A DNA stretch of 64,000 bases from JBFLYN01 sp040756655 (GCA_040756655.1 JBFLYN010000015.1:1-64000), one strand, 5' to 3'; counted from the first letter of the stretch, positions 44,554 to 54,042 are shown. Translations and numbers: made by a program. Notes: generated by a model not told the origin, from the letters alone.

Positions 44554-45414
44554 TTGCTTAGCATACGTCCCGGCCGCGGCGATGACTTCCATGCCGTGCA
44601 GGCCTTCTGTCAGAGCACTTTTCACTGGGGCGACTACATACCCGAAGTGTACATGGACTGGGTCGGACCCGGCCCCGGCCAGGTGCTCGTAGCCGAGCTG
44701 GATGGCAAGGTAGTGGGCCTAGTTCACGTGACCATGCCCACCGAGACTGAGGCCTGGTTCGAGGGTATGCGGGTACACTCCGAATTTCGCCGCCAGCGGC
44801 TGGCCCTGTCTTTGACTGAAGCCGCCCTGGATCTTGCCCGCCGGCTGGGCGCCAGGGTGGTCCGGCTGATCATTGACGGAGAGAACCTGGCTTCCCAGCA
44901 GCTGGCCGCGCGGGCCGGGTTTAGGCTCCTTTGCCGCATGGAAGAGTACTTGACCACCGGTACTGAAGGCCACGCGCGGCGGGCTGTTGAGAATGACCTG
45001 GGACAGCTGGCGGAATTGGCCGTTGCCAGGAGTTGGCTCCCCGGGCGTCCCGCCCTGGTGGGCGTCGAGTGGCAATGGTGGGAGGCTACTTACCAGAGTC
45101 TGGGGAGACTGGTGGAGCGGGGCCTGCTGTGGACCAACGGCGAAGCCTGGGCCGTGCTCGACCCTTTTCAGTATTGCCCAGGCGAGATCACGGTCCACAC
45201 TCCAACCGGTCATGCCGGCGCGGTGTTTTCGCTGGTAGCGGGAATGCTGGGGAGGGCACCGGGCGAGGATGTCTCCCGGGCGCGCGTAGTGGTGCCGGCG
45301 GCCCAGGGGCTGGTGGCGCCGGGCTGGGAAGGGCCCGAGGATTCGGAATATATCTACGAGTATTTCCTGGAGGGAGCAGGGAACGAGTCTTGGAAAACGC
45401 CAACGGGGAACTGA
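44554..45414 (+). CDS. GNAT family N-acetyltransferase
   Basis: A 286-residue protein from TTG 44554 with AAGGAGG upstream. Residues 1-130 form a GNAT domain: LSIRPGRGDDFHAVQAF, VLVAELDGKVVGLVHV, and EFRRQRLALSLTEAALDLA where the acetyl-CoA loop (RxxGxA in most members) is RRQRLA. The C-terminal 150 residues may be a second, degenerate GNAT-like unit. Cytoplasmic; substrate unknown. Its last 25 bases overlap the start of the amidohydrolase gene, so the two are translationally coupled and probably functionally linked. Confidence 0.8.
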   Translation: MLSIRPGRGDDFHAVQAFCQSTFHWGDYIPEVYMDWVGPGPGQVLVAELDGKVVGLVHVTMPTETEAWFEGMRVHSEFRRQRLALSLTEAALDLARRLGARVVRLIIDGENLASQQLAARAGFRLLCRMEEYLTTGTEGHARRAVENDLGQLAELAVARSWLPGRPALVGVEWQWWEATYQSLGRLVERGLLWTNGEAWAVLDPFQYCPGEITVHTPTGHAGAVFSLVAGMLGRAPGEDVSRARVVVPAAQGLVAPGWEGPEDSEYIYEYFLEGAGNESWKTPTGN

Positions 45415-46313
45415 CCATCATCGACTTTCACGTGCACTTTCCGGCCGGGTGGGCATCCCGGACCGCTGATCCCCGGCCGGCCATCCAGGCATACCAGAGA
45501 GAGCGACGGGAACGGATGGCCCGGGAATGGGACCTGCCCGACATGGAGAGGCACGATGGCACCGCCGAGGAGATGGCAGGGCGCTGGCATGACGAGGTCC
45601 GGAAAAACCACCTGGCCCGGGTGGTGTTCATGACCGGCGGGGGCAACGACCTCCTGGCCCAGGTGGTGAGCATGTACCCCCAGAGTTTTTCCGGCTTTGC
45701 CCACCATGATCCCGCGGGGCCCGGCGCCGCCAGTGAGCTGGAGCGGGCCGTGGAGGAACTTGGACTGAAAGGGTACAAGCTCATCGCCCCGCGCATGACC
45801 ATCAGTTTTGATGACCCCCGGCTAAGGCCGCTATGGACGTACGCCGCGCAAAAGAAATTACCCGTCCTGATCCATTTCGGGTTGCTGGGGCATGCCGGGG
45901 GCATTGTGAGCCACCCGCTCATCAATCCCCTTACCCTGGCCAACGTGGCCCGGGAGTTTTCGGATGTCCCGTTCATCATACCGCACTTCGGGTGCGGGTA
46001 TTTCCAGGAGCTTTTGCACCTTTGCTGGAGCTGTCCCAACATCCTGGTGGACACGTCCGGTTCCAACCAGTGGGTGCGGTGGATGCCATACCGGCTGGAT
46101 CTGGAGGATCTCTTTCGCAAGACCTGGGAGCTACTAGGGCCGGAACGCCTGGTCTTCGGGACCGATTCCAGCTGGTTTCCCCGGGGCTTCTCCCGCCGGT
46201 ATCTTCTGGACCAGTTGCGCGTGTGCTGGCAACTGGGAATGAAGCAGGACGACGTTCAGCTGATTTTTGGGGGCAATGCTGCCCGGCTGCTGGGAATTGC
46301 CCTAGATCCGTAA
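45390..46313 (+). CDS. Amidohydrolase (amidohydrolase-2 / ACMSD-like)
   Basis: About 307 residues from TTG 45390 inside the GNAT gene. The metal site is visible as IDFHVHF (HxH, about 12-18), GYKLIAPR (Lys region), PVLIHFGL (His), FIIPHFGCG (His) and FGTDSSWFPRG (Asp). These match the amidohydrolase-2 family (decarboxylases and hydrolases related to ACMSD), which are cytoplasmic zinc enzymes. The TTG start lies on a weakly placed GGAGGG. The overlap with the acetyltransferase suggests a small modification pathway. Substrate cannot be named. Confidence 0.8.
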   Translation: MENANGELTIIDFHVHFPAGWASRTADPRPAIQAYQRERRERMAREWDLPDMERHDGTAEEMAGRWHDEVRKNHLARVVFMTGGGNDLLAQVVSMYPQSFSGFAHHDPAGPGAASELERAVEELGLKGYKLIAPRMTISFDDPRLRPLWTYAAQKKLPVLIHFGLLGHAGGIVSHPLINPLTLANVAREFSDVPFIIPHFGCGYFQELLHLCWSCPNILVDTSGSNQWVRWMPYRLDLEDLFRKTWELLGPERLVFGTDSSWFPRGFSRRYLLDQLRVCWQLGMKQDDVQLIFGGNAARLLGIALDP

Positions 46314-46332
46314 CCCCGGCTACAGGAACTCC

Positions 46333-47373
46333 TCACGGTCGGAAGTCCCGAAACACCCTCAGGAGGTTTTCGGGCACAGGTGGAGTATCGCCCGGGGCTT
46401 CTGCGGCACGAGTAGGCCAGTGCGGGTCGCGGAGCATGCCCCGGCCCACGGCCACCAGGTCGCAGTAGCCTTCCTGCAGGGCAAACTCGGCCAGCTGGGG
46501 GGCTTCCAGCCTGCCCACGCCTATTGCCGGCACCCGTGCTTTTTGCCGGATGGACCTGGCGTAACCTAACTGGTAACCGGGCCATGCCCTGGGTGCTGTG
46601 GACAGCATGCCTCCGTTGCTTACATGGATTACACCAACCCCGGCCTCATGGGAAGCCAGCGCCATGTCCGCCATCTCCGCCATGGAATAACCTTTTGGGC
46701 TGCATTCCGATGCTGACACCCGGACCATGAGCACCGCGGAACCCGGCATTACCCTCCGCACCTCGTGGACCACCGTCAGGGGCAGCCTCAGGCGGGTAGG
46801 TTGAGCCGCCCGAACTCATCTTGCCTGAAGTTGGCCAGGGGCGAAAGAAACTGGTGCAGGAGGTACCCGTGAGCAGCGTGGAGCTCGATCACCTGGTAGC
46901 CCGCAGCTATTGCCCGTTGCGCTGCGTTCACAAAAGCCTGGACCACCGCGTCCAGTTCGCCTAAGGCAGGCTCCTCGGGTACTCCGTGCCGTTCCCACAG
47001 TGCCACCGCGGAGGGGGCCACCGGTCTTTCTGTTCCGGGCCAGGCCTTGGCTCCTGCATGGGCCAACTGGATGGCAGGAACGCTGCCAAGCCTGGTCACC
47101 AGCTCCGCTATACGGGATAGCCCCTCTTGCTGGTCATCGCACCAGATGCCCAAGTCGTTACCGGAGATCCGTCCCCGGGACTCCACCGCCGTGGCCTCCA
47201 GGATGATGAGGCCCACGCCTCTGGCCGGCCCTGGCCCCGTAGTGCTGTTCGTGGTATCCTGTGGCCATACCGCTCCCGTCTGCCTGTCACTGGCACATGG
47301 GAGGGAGTACGATGCGGTTGGGAAGCGCCAGCCCCTGGGTGGAGAAGCTCTGAAACAGCAGGTTTCCACTCAT
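46333..47373 (-). pseudogene. Old yellow enzyme (NADH:flavin oxidoreductase), disrupted
   Basis: From ATG 47373 the frame encodes LLFQSFSTQGLALPNRIVLP PMCQ, then TGA, then QADGSGMATGYHEQHYG. After a shift near 47225 it continues RGVGLIILEATAVESRGRIS, AIQLAHAGAKAW, and VIELHAAHGYLLHQFLSPLA (the catalytic HAAHGYL motif) to about 46795. There a deletion and shift join it to VVHEVRRVMPGSAVLMVRVS, VIHVSNGG and YCDLVAVGRGMLRDPHWP, the normal C-terminus. At least three lesions make it inactive. Intact members reduce activated alkenes with FMN. Confidence 0.8.
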
Positions 47374-47774
47374 GTTTATTGCCTCCGTTGCAGGAGAGTC
47401 TCCCGGCTATACTTCTCTCCGGCCATGGGCCTATCCTCTGGAGCTGACCGGGTGTGCAGTGCCGGAGGAGGCAGGCCGTGGGAGGTCTGGTTGCCACCGG
47501 GGAATGACAGGAGGCTGATGGCTGCCTTTTACTGGCCCACCCATGGTGCCCCGGCACACCGACGGCGGACCCCGGGCCTTTTGGCCGGCCGGGAAAACCG
47601 CGTTCTGATCCCCCAAGTACAGGCAGGAATCGGCTGGCCCCGGTAGAAAACCCCCTGGGGAAGCACCGGGGGTTCCAGGTGGCGTCCCAAGCGGTGGATC
47701 TACCTGCTAAGTTGTGCTGATCCGGTGAGGCCGGTGTGGTTTGGTCTTAAGGCTTTATGAAGGGGTGTGATCGC
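47374..47774. other. Intergenic region with a hairpin
   Basis: About 400 bases between the divergent OYE pseudogene and the M48 gene. Arms AACCCCC (47649-47655) and GGGGGTT (47668-47674) can form a hairpin, but no T-run follows. No gene is recognisable. Confidence 0.35.
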
Positions 47775-49097
47775 GTGTACTGCCCCAGCTGCGGGCGCCC
47801 TGCCGGCGGCACCGACCGGTTCTGCTGTCTCTGCGGGGCCAGGCTGGACCGTGAGGGTGAGCCCTCTCCTTCCACCGGGCGACGGCGACCCTACCGGCTC
47901 AAGAGCAGCCAGTACGAGCACCGGGACGACCGGCTGGCCTTGAACGGGCTGCGTGCTTTCTCCCCGGTAGTCGCCGTCTGCCGCCTGCTACTGCGCAAGC
48001 TCAACGATCCCATGTTCCGGGCCCAGCTTTTGGGTGGCGCGGTGCGAGTGGGTCCCCACCAGTTCTCCCGGCTGGACTCCATAACCGCGGAATGCGCGGC
48101 CATCCTCAACGTTCCGGCACCCGAAGTGTTCGTCGTGAACAACCCGCGTTTCAACGCCGTGACGTTCGGGGTAGACCGGTCGTTCATCATCCTGCACTCC
48201 TCCTTGGTGGACGCGTTTACCCCGGAGGAGCTGCTCTACATCGTCGGGCATGAGCTGGGCCACATCAAGTCCGAGCATGTCCTGTACCTGAACGCTGCCT
48301 GGTTTCTGGCCCAGGGCGCTGCCGCCTATTTCGGCCGGGTGATCTTGCTTCCGGCCCGGATGGCCCTGGAGGCGTGGATGCGCAAGGCCGAGCTCACCGC
48401 CGATCGCGCCGGGCTCATCTGCTGTCAGGATCCTGAGGTGGCATCATTGGCCCTCATCAAGCTGGCATTGGGCTCCCTCGGCCTGATGTCACAGATCAAC
48501 ATCGAGGAGTATCTCAGGCAGAGCGAAGAATTGCGGAGTGGGTATGGCCCGCTGGCCGAGTTTTTCCAGACTCATCCTTTCATCGCCAACCGGATCCAGG
48601 AGCTACGGGCATTCCACCAGGAAGGTTACGAGGGCGTGTTCGACCAGGGCGCATCGCCCGGCGAGCCGGGTGAAGTAGAGGCTGGCACCAGCTACCGGGC
48701 CGCTGAGACGCTGGCCCGGGGGCTGGAGATTATGGGCGAGGCGGGGAGGAGTTCAGTGTTCAGTGCCCGGGGGAAGTGGCGCCGGGCGCTGGAAGAGTTC
48801 CTGTTTGTCCACAACCAGTTCCCGGCCACCGACGCAGCCGTGCAGGCCAAGTTTTACATGGCCACCGTCAACGTGCACCTGGGCCATGCCCATGACGCAG
48901 TGCGGGGTTTTCTGGCCTTCTTGGAAGCCCACCCGGACCATCAACTGGCGCCCGAGGCCCAGTTCTCCCTGGCCTACTGCTATGACAAGCTTCTCCACCG
49001 GCGTGAAGCCGCCACCCGGGCCTACGCTGAATACATCAGGAAATACCCGGGTTGGGTCGGCCGGGCGGGGGATGCTTCCGAGGAAGAGGCAGACTAG
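47775..49097 (+). CDS. M48 family metallopeptidase with N-terminal zinc ribbon and C-terminal TPR-like domain
   Basis: A 440-residue protein from GTG 47775 (AAGGGG upstream; ATG 47757 possible), giving the usual start YCPSCGRPAGG. The zinc ribbon (CPSCG...CCLCG) is at 3-25. The M48 peptidase domain has HELGHIKSEH (about 160-169, zinc His residues and catalytic Glu) and AELTADRAGL (third ligand Glu). The C-terminal 130 residues (ALEEFLFVHNQFPATDAAVQ, AQFSLAYCYDKLLHRREAAT) are helical pairs like TPR/outer-membrane-lipoprotein repeats. No clear membrane helix is seen, unlike HtpX. The combination suggests a cytoplasmic protease that recruits substrates through TPR. Confidence 0.85.
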   Translation: MYCPSCGRPAGGTDRFCCLCGARLDREGEPSPSTGRRRPYRLKSSQYEHRDDRLALNGLRAFSPVVAVCRLLLRKLNDPMFRAQLLGGAVRVGPHQFSRLDSITAECAAILNVPAPEVFVVNNPRFNAVTFGVDRSFIILHSSLVDAFTPEELLYIVGHELGHIKSEHVLYLNAAWFLAQGAAAYFGRVILLPARMALEAWMRKAELTADRAGLICCQDPEVASLALIKLALGSLGLMSQINIEEYLRQSEELRSGYGPLAEFFQTHPFIANRIQELRAFHQEGYEGVFDQGASPGEPGEVEAGTSYRAAETLARGLEIMGEAGRSSVFSARGKWRRALEEFLFVHNQFPATDAAVQAKFYMATVNVHLGHAHDAVRGFLAFLEAHPDHQLAPEAQFSLAYCYDKLLHRREAATRAYAEYIRKYPGWVGRAGDASEEEAD

Positions 49098-50194
49098 CTG
49101 TTGTCGGTCAATTGCTCTTTGACCCGGTCTGGGTAGTCGGGCAGCACGGCGGTGACCTGCAGCCCGGGCCGGGTTTCCAGACCAAACTCCACTGGGGTTA
49201 CCAGCGTGTAGAGAGGATCGGTGATCACTGCCACCACCGGGTGGGAAGGGCGGCCGCGCTGTTGCCGGACGACCACGGCGATGGTGCCGTCGCTCAGTTG
49301 CACGATGCTCCCCACCGGGTATACGGCTACCACCTCGATGAGCTGTCTTACCAGCCTCTCGTCAAAAAGCGTGCCGGCACCCCTCACAAGTTGCTGCATG
49401 GCGTCGGCCGGGTTGTAACCGGGACGGTGGGGGCGGTCGGACACCAGGGCGTCGTATACATCGGCGACCCCGGCGATGAGGCCAAAATCCAGGATCTCGC
49501 CACCCCGCAAGCCCCGGGGGTAGCCCGATCCGTCCAGTCGCTCGTGATGCTGCAGGGCAACATGGGCCGACACCATGCTGAATTCCGGGTGGGACCTGAT
49601 GATCTCAAATCCCAGGTTGGTGTGGGCCTTGACCAGTTCGAACTCCGCCGGGTTCAAGCTGCCCTTCCGGAGCAGCAATTCCACCGGCACCTTCACCTTG
49701 CCGATGTCGTGCAGGATGGCACCCACGCCAAGTCGCTTCAGATCCCGGTAGCCAAGATATAGACTCTGGCCCAGGATAATGCTGAGCACACACACGTTTA
49801 CACTATGCACGAAGCTGTAGTCGTCAATGCTCCGGAGAGTGGAAAGCTCAAAGACAAACCCCGATTCTTTGTGAAGATCAGCGAGGATATCGTCTACCAC
49901 CTGGCCTATGCGAACGTAGTCAATGGGTCGTGAAGAGCGGGCATCGTCCAGGGCGGACGTCATCAGTGCCGTGGCCCGTACCCGGGTGGCTTCCTTAATG
50001 GCGTCGCTGGCCTCCAGCCCGGGTACCAGTTCATTGTGGACATACACTGAGGTATAGCCTTTTTGTATCAGGTGGCCGACATAGGCGGCGGTCAGCTTGA
50101 CCCCGCTCCTGAGCAAGACCCGGCCGTCGGCCGTGTACACGCCCCGGGCCAGGACCTTGCCTATCACGTCGTTGCCCAGCGCCACTATTCTCAT
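49094..50194 (-). CDS. HD-GYP domain cyclic-di-GMP phosphodiesterase-like protein
   Basis: A 366-residue protein from ATG 50194; a longer frame to 50611 has no ribosome site and overlaps the promoter region. Residues about 1-120 are an N-terminal domain (DUF3391-like: GKVLARGVYTADGRVLL). The HD-GYP domain follows with SVNVCVLSIILG, LHDIGKVKVP (HD), HTNLGFEII, and the full HHERLDGSGYPRGL (GYP) motif. Such proteins hydrolyse c-di-GMP in the cytoplasm and regulate motility or surface traits. Its stop overlaps that of the convergent M48 gene by four bases. Confidence 0.9.
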   Translation of the reverse strand: MRIVALGNDVIGKVLARGVYTADGRVLLRSGVKLTAAYVGHLIQKGYTSVYVHNELVPGLEASDAIKEATRVRATALMTSALDDARSSRPIDYVRIGQVVDDILADLHKESGFVFELSTLRSIDDYSFVHSVNVCVLSIILGQSLYLGYRDLKRLGVGAILHDIGKVKVPVELLLRKGSLNPAEFELVKAHTNLGFEIIRSHPEFSMVSAHVALQHHERLDGSGYPRGLRGGEILDFGLIAGVADVYDALVSDRPHRPGYNPADAMQQLVRGAGTLFDERLVRQLIEVVAVYPVGSIVQLSDGTIAVVVRQQRGRPSHPVVAVITDPLYTLVTPVEFGLETRPGLQVTAVLPDYPDRVKEQLTDNS

Positions 50195-50345
50195 GGTCGT
50201 CCTCCGCCAACAGACCAGGTTTTTGGCCCTTGTGGTATTTCTCTGTACCGAGCAGTACTCCTCTTTGACGGCCTTGCAGGTTATGGCAGGGAGGACAGGG
50301 AATGCACCTGAGAGTCGAAGATCCTCCTCGCGGGAGGGGATACCC

Positions 50346-50627
50346 ATGCCCCGGTTTCTGATCCGGCCCCCCAGGCCGTGGTCGCAGCTGACCTGGGAAG
50401 AGAAAATGGCAGTCTGGAGGTGGCACCGCCTTGTTGACGTCACCCTGGGGCTTTTGACCTTCGCGGCGCTGTTCACCGCCATAGTAGTGTGCCTGGGAGT
50501 GGTCTCCGGCAAGTGGCCCGGGCGCTGGGAGATCTGGGCCGTGTTAGGTGCTGTGGTCGTAGTTTCGCTATGCGTGGCTATCACCTTCAGGCTGATGAAC
50601 GCGGAATCCAAGTGGGGAGATGACTAG
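50346..50627 (+). CDS. Small two-helix membrane protein
   Basis: A 93-residue protein from ATG 50346 with GGAGG nearby. Two membrane helices are clear (LVDVTLGLLTFAALFTAIVV and WAVLGAVVVVSLCVAITF). The stop TAG at 50625-50627 is next to the ATG of the flavoprotein gene (50628), so translation is probably coupled. It may anchor or support that flavoprotein at the membrane. No family recognised. Confidence 0.65.
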   Translation: MPRFLIRPPRPWSQLTWEEKMAVWRWHRLVDVTLGLLTFAALFTAIVVCLGVVSGKWPGRWEIWAVLGAVVVVSLCVAITFRLMNAESKWGDD

Positions 50628-52208
50628 ATGGCCAAACCGCGCCACGTTCTGGTGGTGGGCAGTGGGGTAGCGGGCCTGTGCGCGGCCATAGCCGCCCGCG
50701 CGGCAGGCGCCCAGGTCACCCTCGTATCTAAAACGCCCGTGGGACTGGCCAATTGCTCGGCCTACGCCGGGGGCGGTTTTACATTGGCCACTGGCGGCCT
50801 GACCCCGGAGGAGCACCGGCGGATGACCCTGGAGACCGGCCGGGGACTGCCGGTGTCTGACCTCCTGGACACTCTGGTAACCGAGGCCCCGGCCCTGGTG
50901 GCCGCCCTCCGTACTTACGGTGTCCCGTACCAGGAGCGCAAGGGTGGCATCAGTACGGCCCGGTTCGCACGCCATCCCCTGCTCGGGGGAGAGGTGGTGA
51001 CCCGCTGCCTCCGCCAGCACGCCGCCGCCGCTGGAGTCGAGTTCATGGCTGGACTGGCCGTTACGACCCTGGTGGTGGACGACGGACGGGTGGTGGGAGT
51101 CGAGGTGTTGGAGACCAGGACCGCGAAAGTTCACTACCTGCCGGCGGGAGCAGTAGTGCTGGCCACCGGTGGCGGGGGACGCAGCTACGGCCGCTCCGAT
51201 AACCCTGTACGCACAACCGGCGACGGCTACCGTCTGCTGTACGAACAAGGCCTTGGCCTTGAGGACATGGAGTTTGTGCAGTTTTATCCCCTGGGCCTGG
51301 ATGAGCCTGGCTTTACCCGTTGGATGGTGGGGCTTCACCTTATCGACTATGTCCCGCTCACCAACTCCCGGGGTGAGCGTTTTCTGGACCCGCTTTTGGC
51401 CGAGTGGGGCATGCAGTCGGGCGCCCAGGCCAACCTGTTCGCCCGGGACCGGGCAGCCGTGGCCCTGGCCCAGGAGTACCGGGCCGGGCGGGAGGTCTAC
51501 CTTCACCTGGACCAGTTGCCACCCAAAAGTTGGGACCATCCCCAGCTGGCCTATATCGCCCGCATGTATCCCAGGGACCGGAAACCGGCCGACGGTCCCG
51601 TGCGGGTCAGCCCCATCCAGCACTACTTCTCGGGCGGGGTCCCGGTGGGGACCTGGGGAGAGACGGCCATGCCCGGGCTCTGGGCCTGCGGGGAGGTGAT
51701 CGGCGGCGTGGACGGGGCCAACCGGGTGGGCGGCAACGCCCTTACCAGCTGCGTGGTGTTCGGCCACCGGGCCGGCACCCAGGCGGCCAACCAGGCCCGG
51801 GAGACCGCGATGTCCAGGGAGCCTGATCGCACGGTCCGGCAATGCCGCCGTTGGGCGGGGAACGAGGATGGACCGTCTCCGGCAAAACTGCGCCAGCAGT
51901 TGCAGGCCCTGGCCGATGCCTGCCTGGGGCCCATCCGCGACGGCGAAGGCCTGGAGCGGGCCCGCGACGAGCTCCAGGAGCTGGGGGGCCAGCTGGGCCA
52001 GCTGGCAGCTCAAAAACCCGGCCAACTGGTAGAGGCCTTCGAAGTCAGCAGCATGTGGACCACGCTGGCGCTGGTGTGCGCCGGGGCCACGTTGAGGCGG
52101 GAAAGCCGGGGCGTCCATTTCCGGGCGGATCATCCTCACGAGGACCCGGCTTGGCAAGAGCACATCAAGCTGGGCGCGGGCGCGGGATGGCCGGCACGAG
52201 TGGAATAG
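50628..52208 (+). CDS. FAD-binding fumarate reductase / succinate dehydrogenase flavoprotein-like protein
   Basis: The 526-residue protein has an N-terminal dinucleotide fold (HVLVVGSGVAGLCAAIAARA), AYAGGGFTLATGG, the ATGGGGRSYGRSDNP region, and an end-of-fold motif WACGEVIGGVDGANRVGGNA. This matches FrdA/SdhA/L-aspartate oxidase flavoproteins that oxidise or reduce dicarboxylates. The helical C-terminal domain (about 410-500) is also present. No iron-sulfur subunit gene is adjacent; instead a two-helix membrane protein precedes it. A soluble or membrane-attached fumarate-reductase-like enzyme or aspartate oxidase is possible; nadA and nadC are not in the window. Confidence 0.8.
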   Translation: MAKPRHVLVVGSGVAGLCAAIAARAAGAQVTLVSKTPVGLANCSAYAGGGFTLATGGLTPEEHRRMTLETGRGLPVSDLLDTLVTEAPALVAALRTYGVPYQERKGGISTARFARHPLLGGEVVTRCLRQHAAAAGVEFMAGLAVTTLVVDDGRVVGVEVLETRTAKVHYLPAGAVVLATGGGGRSYGRSDNPVRTTGDGYRLLYEQGLGLEDMEFVQFYPLGLDEPGFTRWMVGLHLIDYVPLTNSRGERFLDPLLAEWGMQSGAQANLFARDRAAVALAQEYRAGREVYLHLDQLPPKSWDHPQLAYIARMYPRDRKPADGPVRVSPIQHYFSGGVPVGTWGETAMPGLWACGEVIGGVDGANRVGGNALTSCVVFGHRAGTQAANQARETAMSREPDRTVRQCRRWAGNEDGPSPAKLRQQLQALADACLGPIRDGEGLERARDELQELGGQLGQLAAQKPGQLVEAFEVSSMWTTLALVCAGATLRRESRGVHFRADHPHEDPAWQEHIKLGAGAGWPARVE

Positions 52209-52242
52209 GGCAAACCGCCCCCGCGCCCGCCAGGGCTCCAGC

Positions 52243-52404
52243 TTAGATTCTTACCATATCCTGCCCGCAGCACGACTGTGGGCGGCTGGAACTCTGGCCG
52301 CAGCTTTTGCAGGCGTAGGAGCCGCGCGGCAACATTGGCTTGCCACAACAGTAGTCAGGCAGGACGCCGCTTTTGCCGCACTGGGCGCAAGCGTACCGGG
52401 ACAT
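52243..52404 (-). CDS. Small cysteine-rich zinc-binding protein
   Basis: A 53-residue protein from ATG 52404 with GGAGG upstream. It has two repeats of a zinc-ribbon-like unit: CAQCGKSGVLPDYCCGKPML and CKSCGQSSSRPQSCCGQDMV. Each has CxxC and a CCGxxM ending, as in desulforedoxin-like or rubredoxin-related domains. The duplicate structure is clear. A metal-binding or redox role is inferred. It is convergent with the flavoprotein gene. Confidence 0.65.
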   Translation of the reverse strand: MSRYACAQCGKSGVLPDYCCGKPMLPRGSYACKSCGQSSSRPQSCCGQDMVRI

Positions 52405-52471
52405 GCCGGAACCACCTCCTGCCACTAGTCTTTCTCAGCTGGGGAATTTTATAGGTGGTGACAGTGCAACA

Positions 52472-53620
52472 GTGAAAATAGTGGTAGCCATGGACTCGTT
52501 CAAAGGGAGCCTAACTGCCCCAGACGCCACCGCCGCGGTGGCGCGTGGTCTACGGCGGGTATGGCCCGCTGCCAGCATCGACCAGGTTCCCCTGGCTGAT
52601 GGTGGTGAGGGTACAGTTACGGCACTAGTGTCGGCCACGGGTGGAGAGCTCAGGGAGGTAGAGGTCACCGGGCCACTTGGCGACCCGGTGGTGGCCCGCT
52701 ACGGGATCCTGGGGGACGGCACGTCTGCGGCGATAGAGATGGCCGCCGCAGCCGGGCTTACCCTGGTCCCGCCCGGGCGTCTGGATCCTGGGCACGCCAC
52801 TACCTTCGGTGTGGGCCAGCTGGTACAGGCGGCGCTGGACGCCGGATGCACCAGCATCATCATGGGCATTGGGGGTAGTGCCACAGTGGACGGCGGGGCC
52901 GGCCTGGCCCAGGCACTGGGGGCGAAGCTGCTCGACGCCGCCGGTGCGCCCATCCCCCGGGGTGGCCTGGGCCTGGAACAGCTGGTCGCCATCGATGCCA
53001 GTCCCCTGCGGGCCCGCCTGCGCGGAGTGGCCCTGACCGTGGCCTGCGACGTGGATAACCCCATGTGCGGTCCCCATGGAGCTGCCAGGGTATATGGCCC
53101 TCAGAAAGGCGCAGATCCCGAGTTGGCCGCGCGGCTGGACGCGGCTTTGGACCATTATGCCGGCGTGCTCCGGCGTGACCTGGGGATGGACGTGCGCGAC
53201 TTGCCCGGGGCCGGCGCCGCCGGCGGCATGGGTGGAGGCCTGGTGGCGCTGGCAGGTGCCCGGCTTCGCCCAGGCATCGAACTGGTCATGGAAGCGGTGG
53301 GACTCCAAAACCGGCTGGCCGGTTGCGACCTGGTCATCACCGGTGAGGGCAGGCTGGACCGGCAGACCCGGTACGGGAAGGTCCCGGCGGGCGTGGCCCG
53401 GCTGGCCCGGGGCATACCCGTCGTTGCCCTGGGCGGGGGACTAGGCCCCGGCTGGGAGGAGTTGCACCAGCTGGGGATCCGGGCGCTGATGCCGGCGGTG
53501 GACGGGCCCATGGCGCTGGAAGAGGCCATGCAGTGCGCCGCCGGGCTCTTGGAGAGCGCGGCGGCCCGGTGTGCTGCCATCTTGGATGTGGGTCTGAGCC
53601 TGGCAAAGGGGGGTTCGTGA
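52472..53620 (+). CDS. Glycerate kinase (type II, GlxK family)
   Basis: A 382-residue protein from GTG 52472, beginning VKIVVAMDSFKGSLTAPDAT, the diagnostic start of the family. Also seen are VPLADGGEGTVTALV, the mid-chain GIGGSATVDGGAGLAQALG, NPMCGPHGAARVYGPQKGAD, and DLVITGEGRLDRQTRYGKVP. The enzyme phosphorylates D-glycerate with ATP in the cytoplasm, feeding glyoxylate or serine breakdown into glycolysis. The stop TGA overlaps the next ATG (TGATG), so it is coupled to the Nudix gene. The ribosome site is weak, leaving the exact start uncertain. Confidence 0.9.
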   Translation: MKIVVAMDSFKGSLTAPDATAAVARGLRRVWPAASIDQVPLADGGEGTVTALVSATGGELREVEVTGPLGDPVVARYGILGDGTSAAIEMAAAAGLTLVPPGRLDPGHATTFGVGQLVQAALDAGCTSIIMGIGGSATVDGGAGLAQALGAKLLDAAGAPIPRGGLGLEQLVAIDASPLRARLRGVALTVACDVDNPMCGPHGAARVYGPQKGADPELAARLDAALDHYAGVLRRDLGMDVRDLPGAGAAGGMGGGLVALAGARLRPGIELVMEAVGLQNRLAGCDLVITGEGRLDRQTRYGKVPAGVARLARGIPVVALGGGLGPGWEELHQLGIRALMPAVDGPMALEEAMQCAAGLLESAAARCAAILDVGLSLAKGGS

Positions 53621-54042
53621 TGCGTAGGGAGGTTTCGTCCGGGGGGGTGGTCTTTCGCAAGAACGCCCAAAACGTGGAGATACTGATGATCTTGGATGCC
53701 TACGGCCGATGGACCCTGCCCAAGGGCCTGGTAGAAGCCGGCGAGACCCCGGAAGAAGCCGCCCTTCGTGAGATCACAGAAGAGACCGGCATAACTGGTG
53801 CCGTCCGCCAGACCCTCACTCCTGTGCATTACCATTACCGCGACCGGCAGGGTCAGCTGGTCTCCAAAACCGTCCACTATTTCCTGGTGGAAGCCCACCG
53901 GGACACTCTGCAGCCCCAGCTGTCAGAGATCCAAGAGGCAGCTTGGATGGCGCTGGATGAGGCCGCCCGGCGGTCGGGATATGACAACAACCGGGAGCTT
54001 TTTGTCGAGGTCGGCAGGGAACTGGAAAAGTATGGAGAATAG
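53620..54042 (+). CDS. Nudix hydrolase
   Basis: A 140-residue protein from ATG 53620 overlapping the glycerate kinase stop. The Nudix box is complete: GLVEAGETPEEAALREITEETGI. The first strand SSGGVVFRKNAQNVEILMI and the later HYHYRDRQGQLVSKTVHYFL fit the Ap4A/ADP-ribose group. Such enzymes clear nucleoside diphosphate derivatives in the cytoplasm. Substrate specificity cannot be told from sequence alone. Confidence 0.9.
   Translation: MRREVSSGGVVFRKNAQNVEILMILDAYGRWTLPKGLVEAGETPEEAALREITEETGITGAVRQTLTPVHYHYRDRQGQLVSKTVHYFLVEAHRDTLQPQLSEIQEAAWMALDEAARRSGYDNNRELFVEVGRELEKYGE

Noticed and set aside
49094..50611. A longer HD-GYP protein starting at 50611
   Set aside because: The extra 139 residues lack family similarity and overlap the convincing small membrane-protein gene on the other strand; ATG 50194 gives the normal N-terminal domain.
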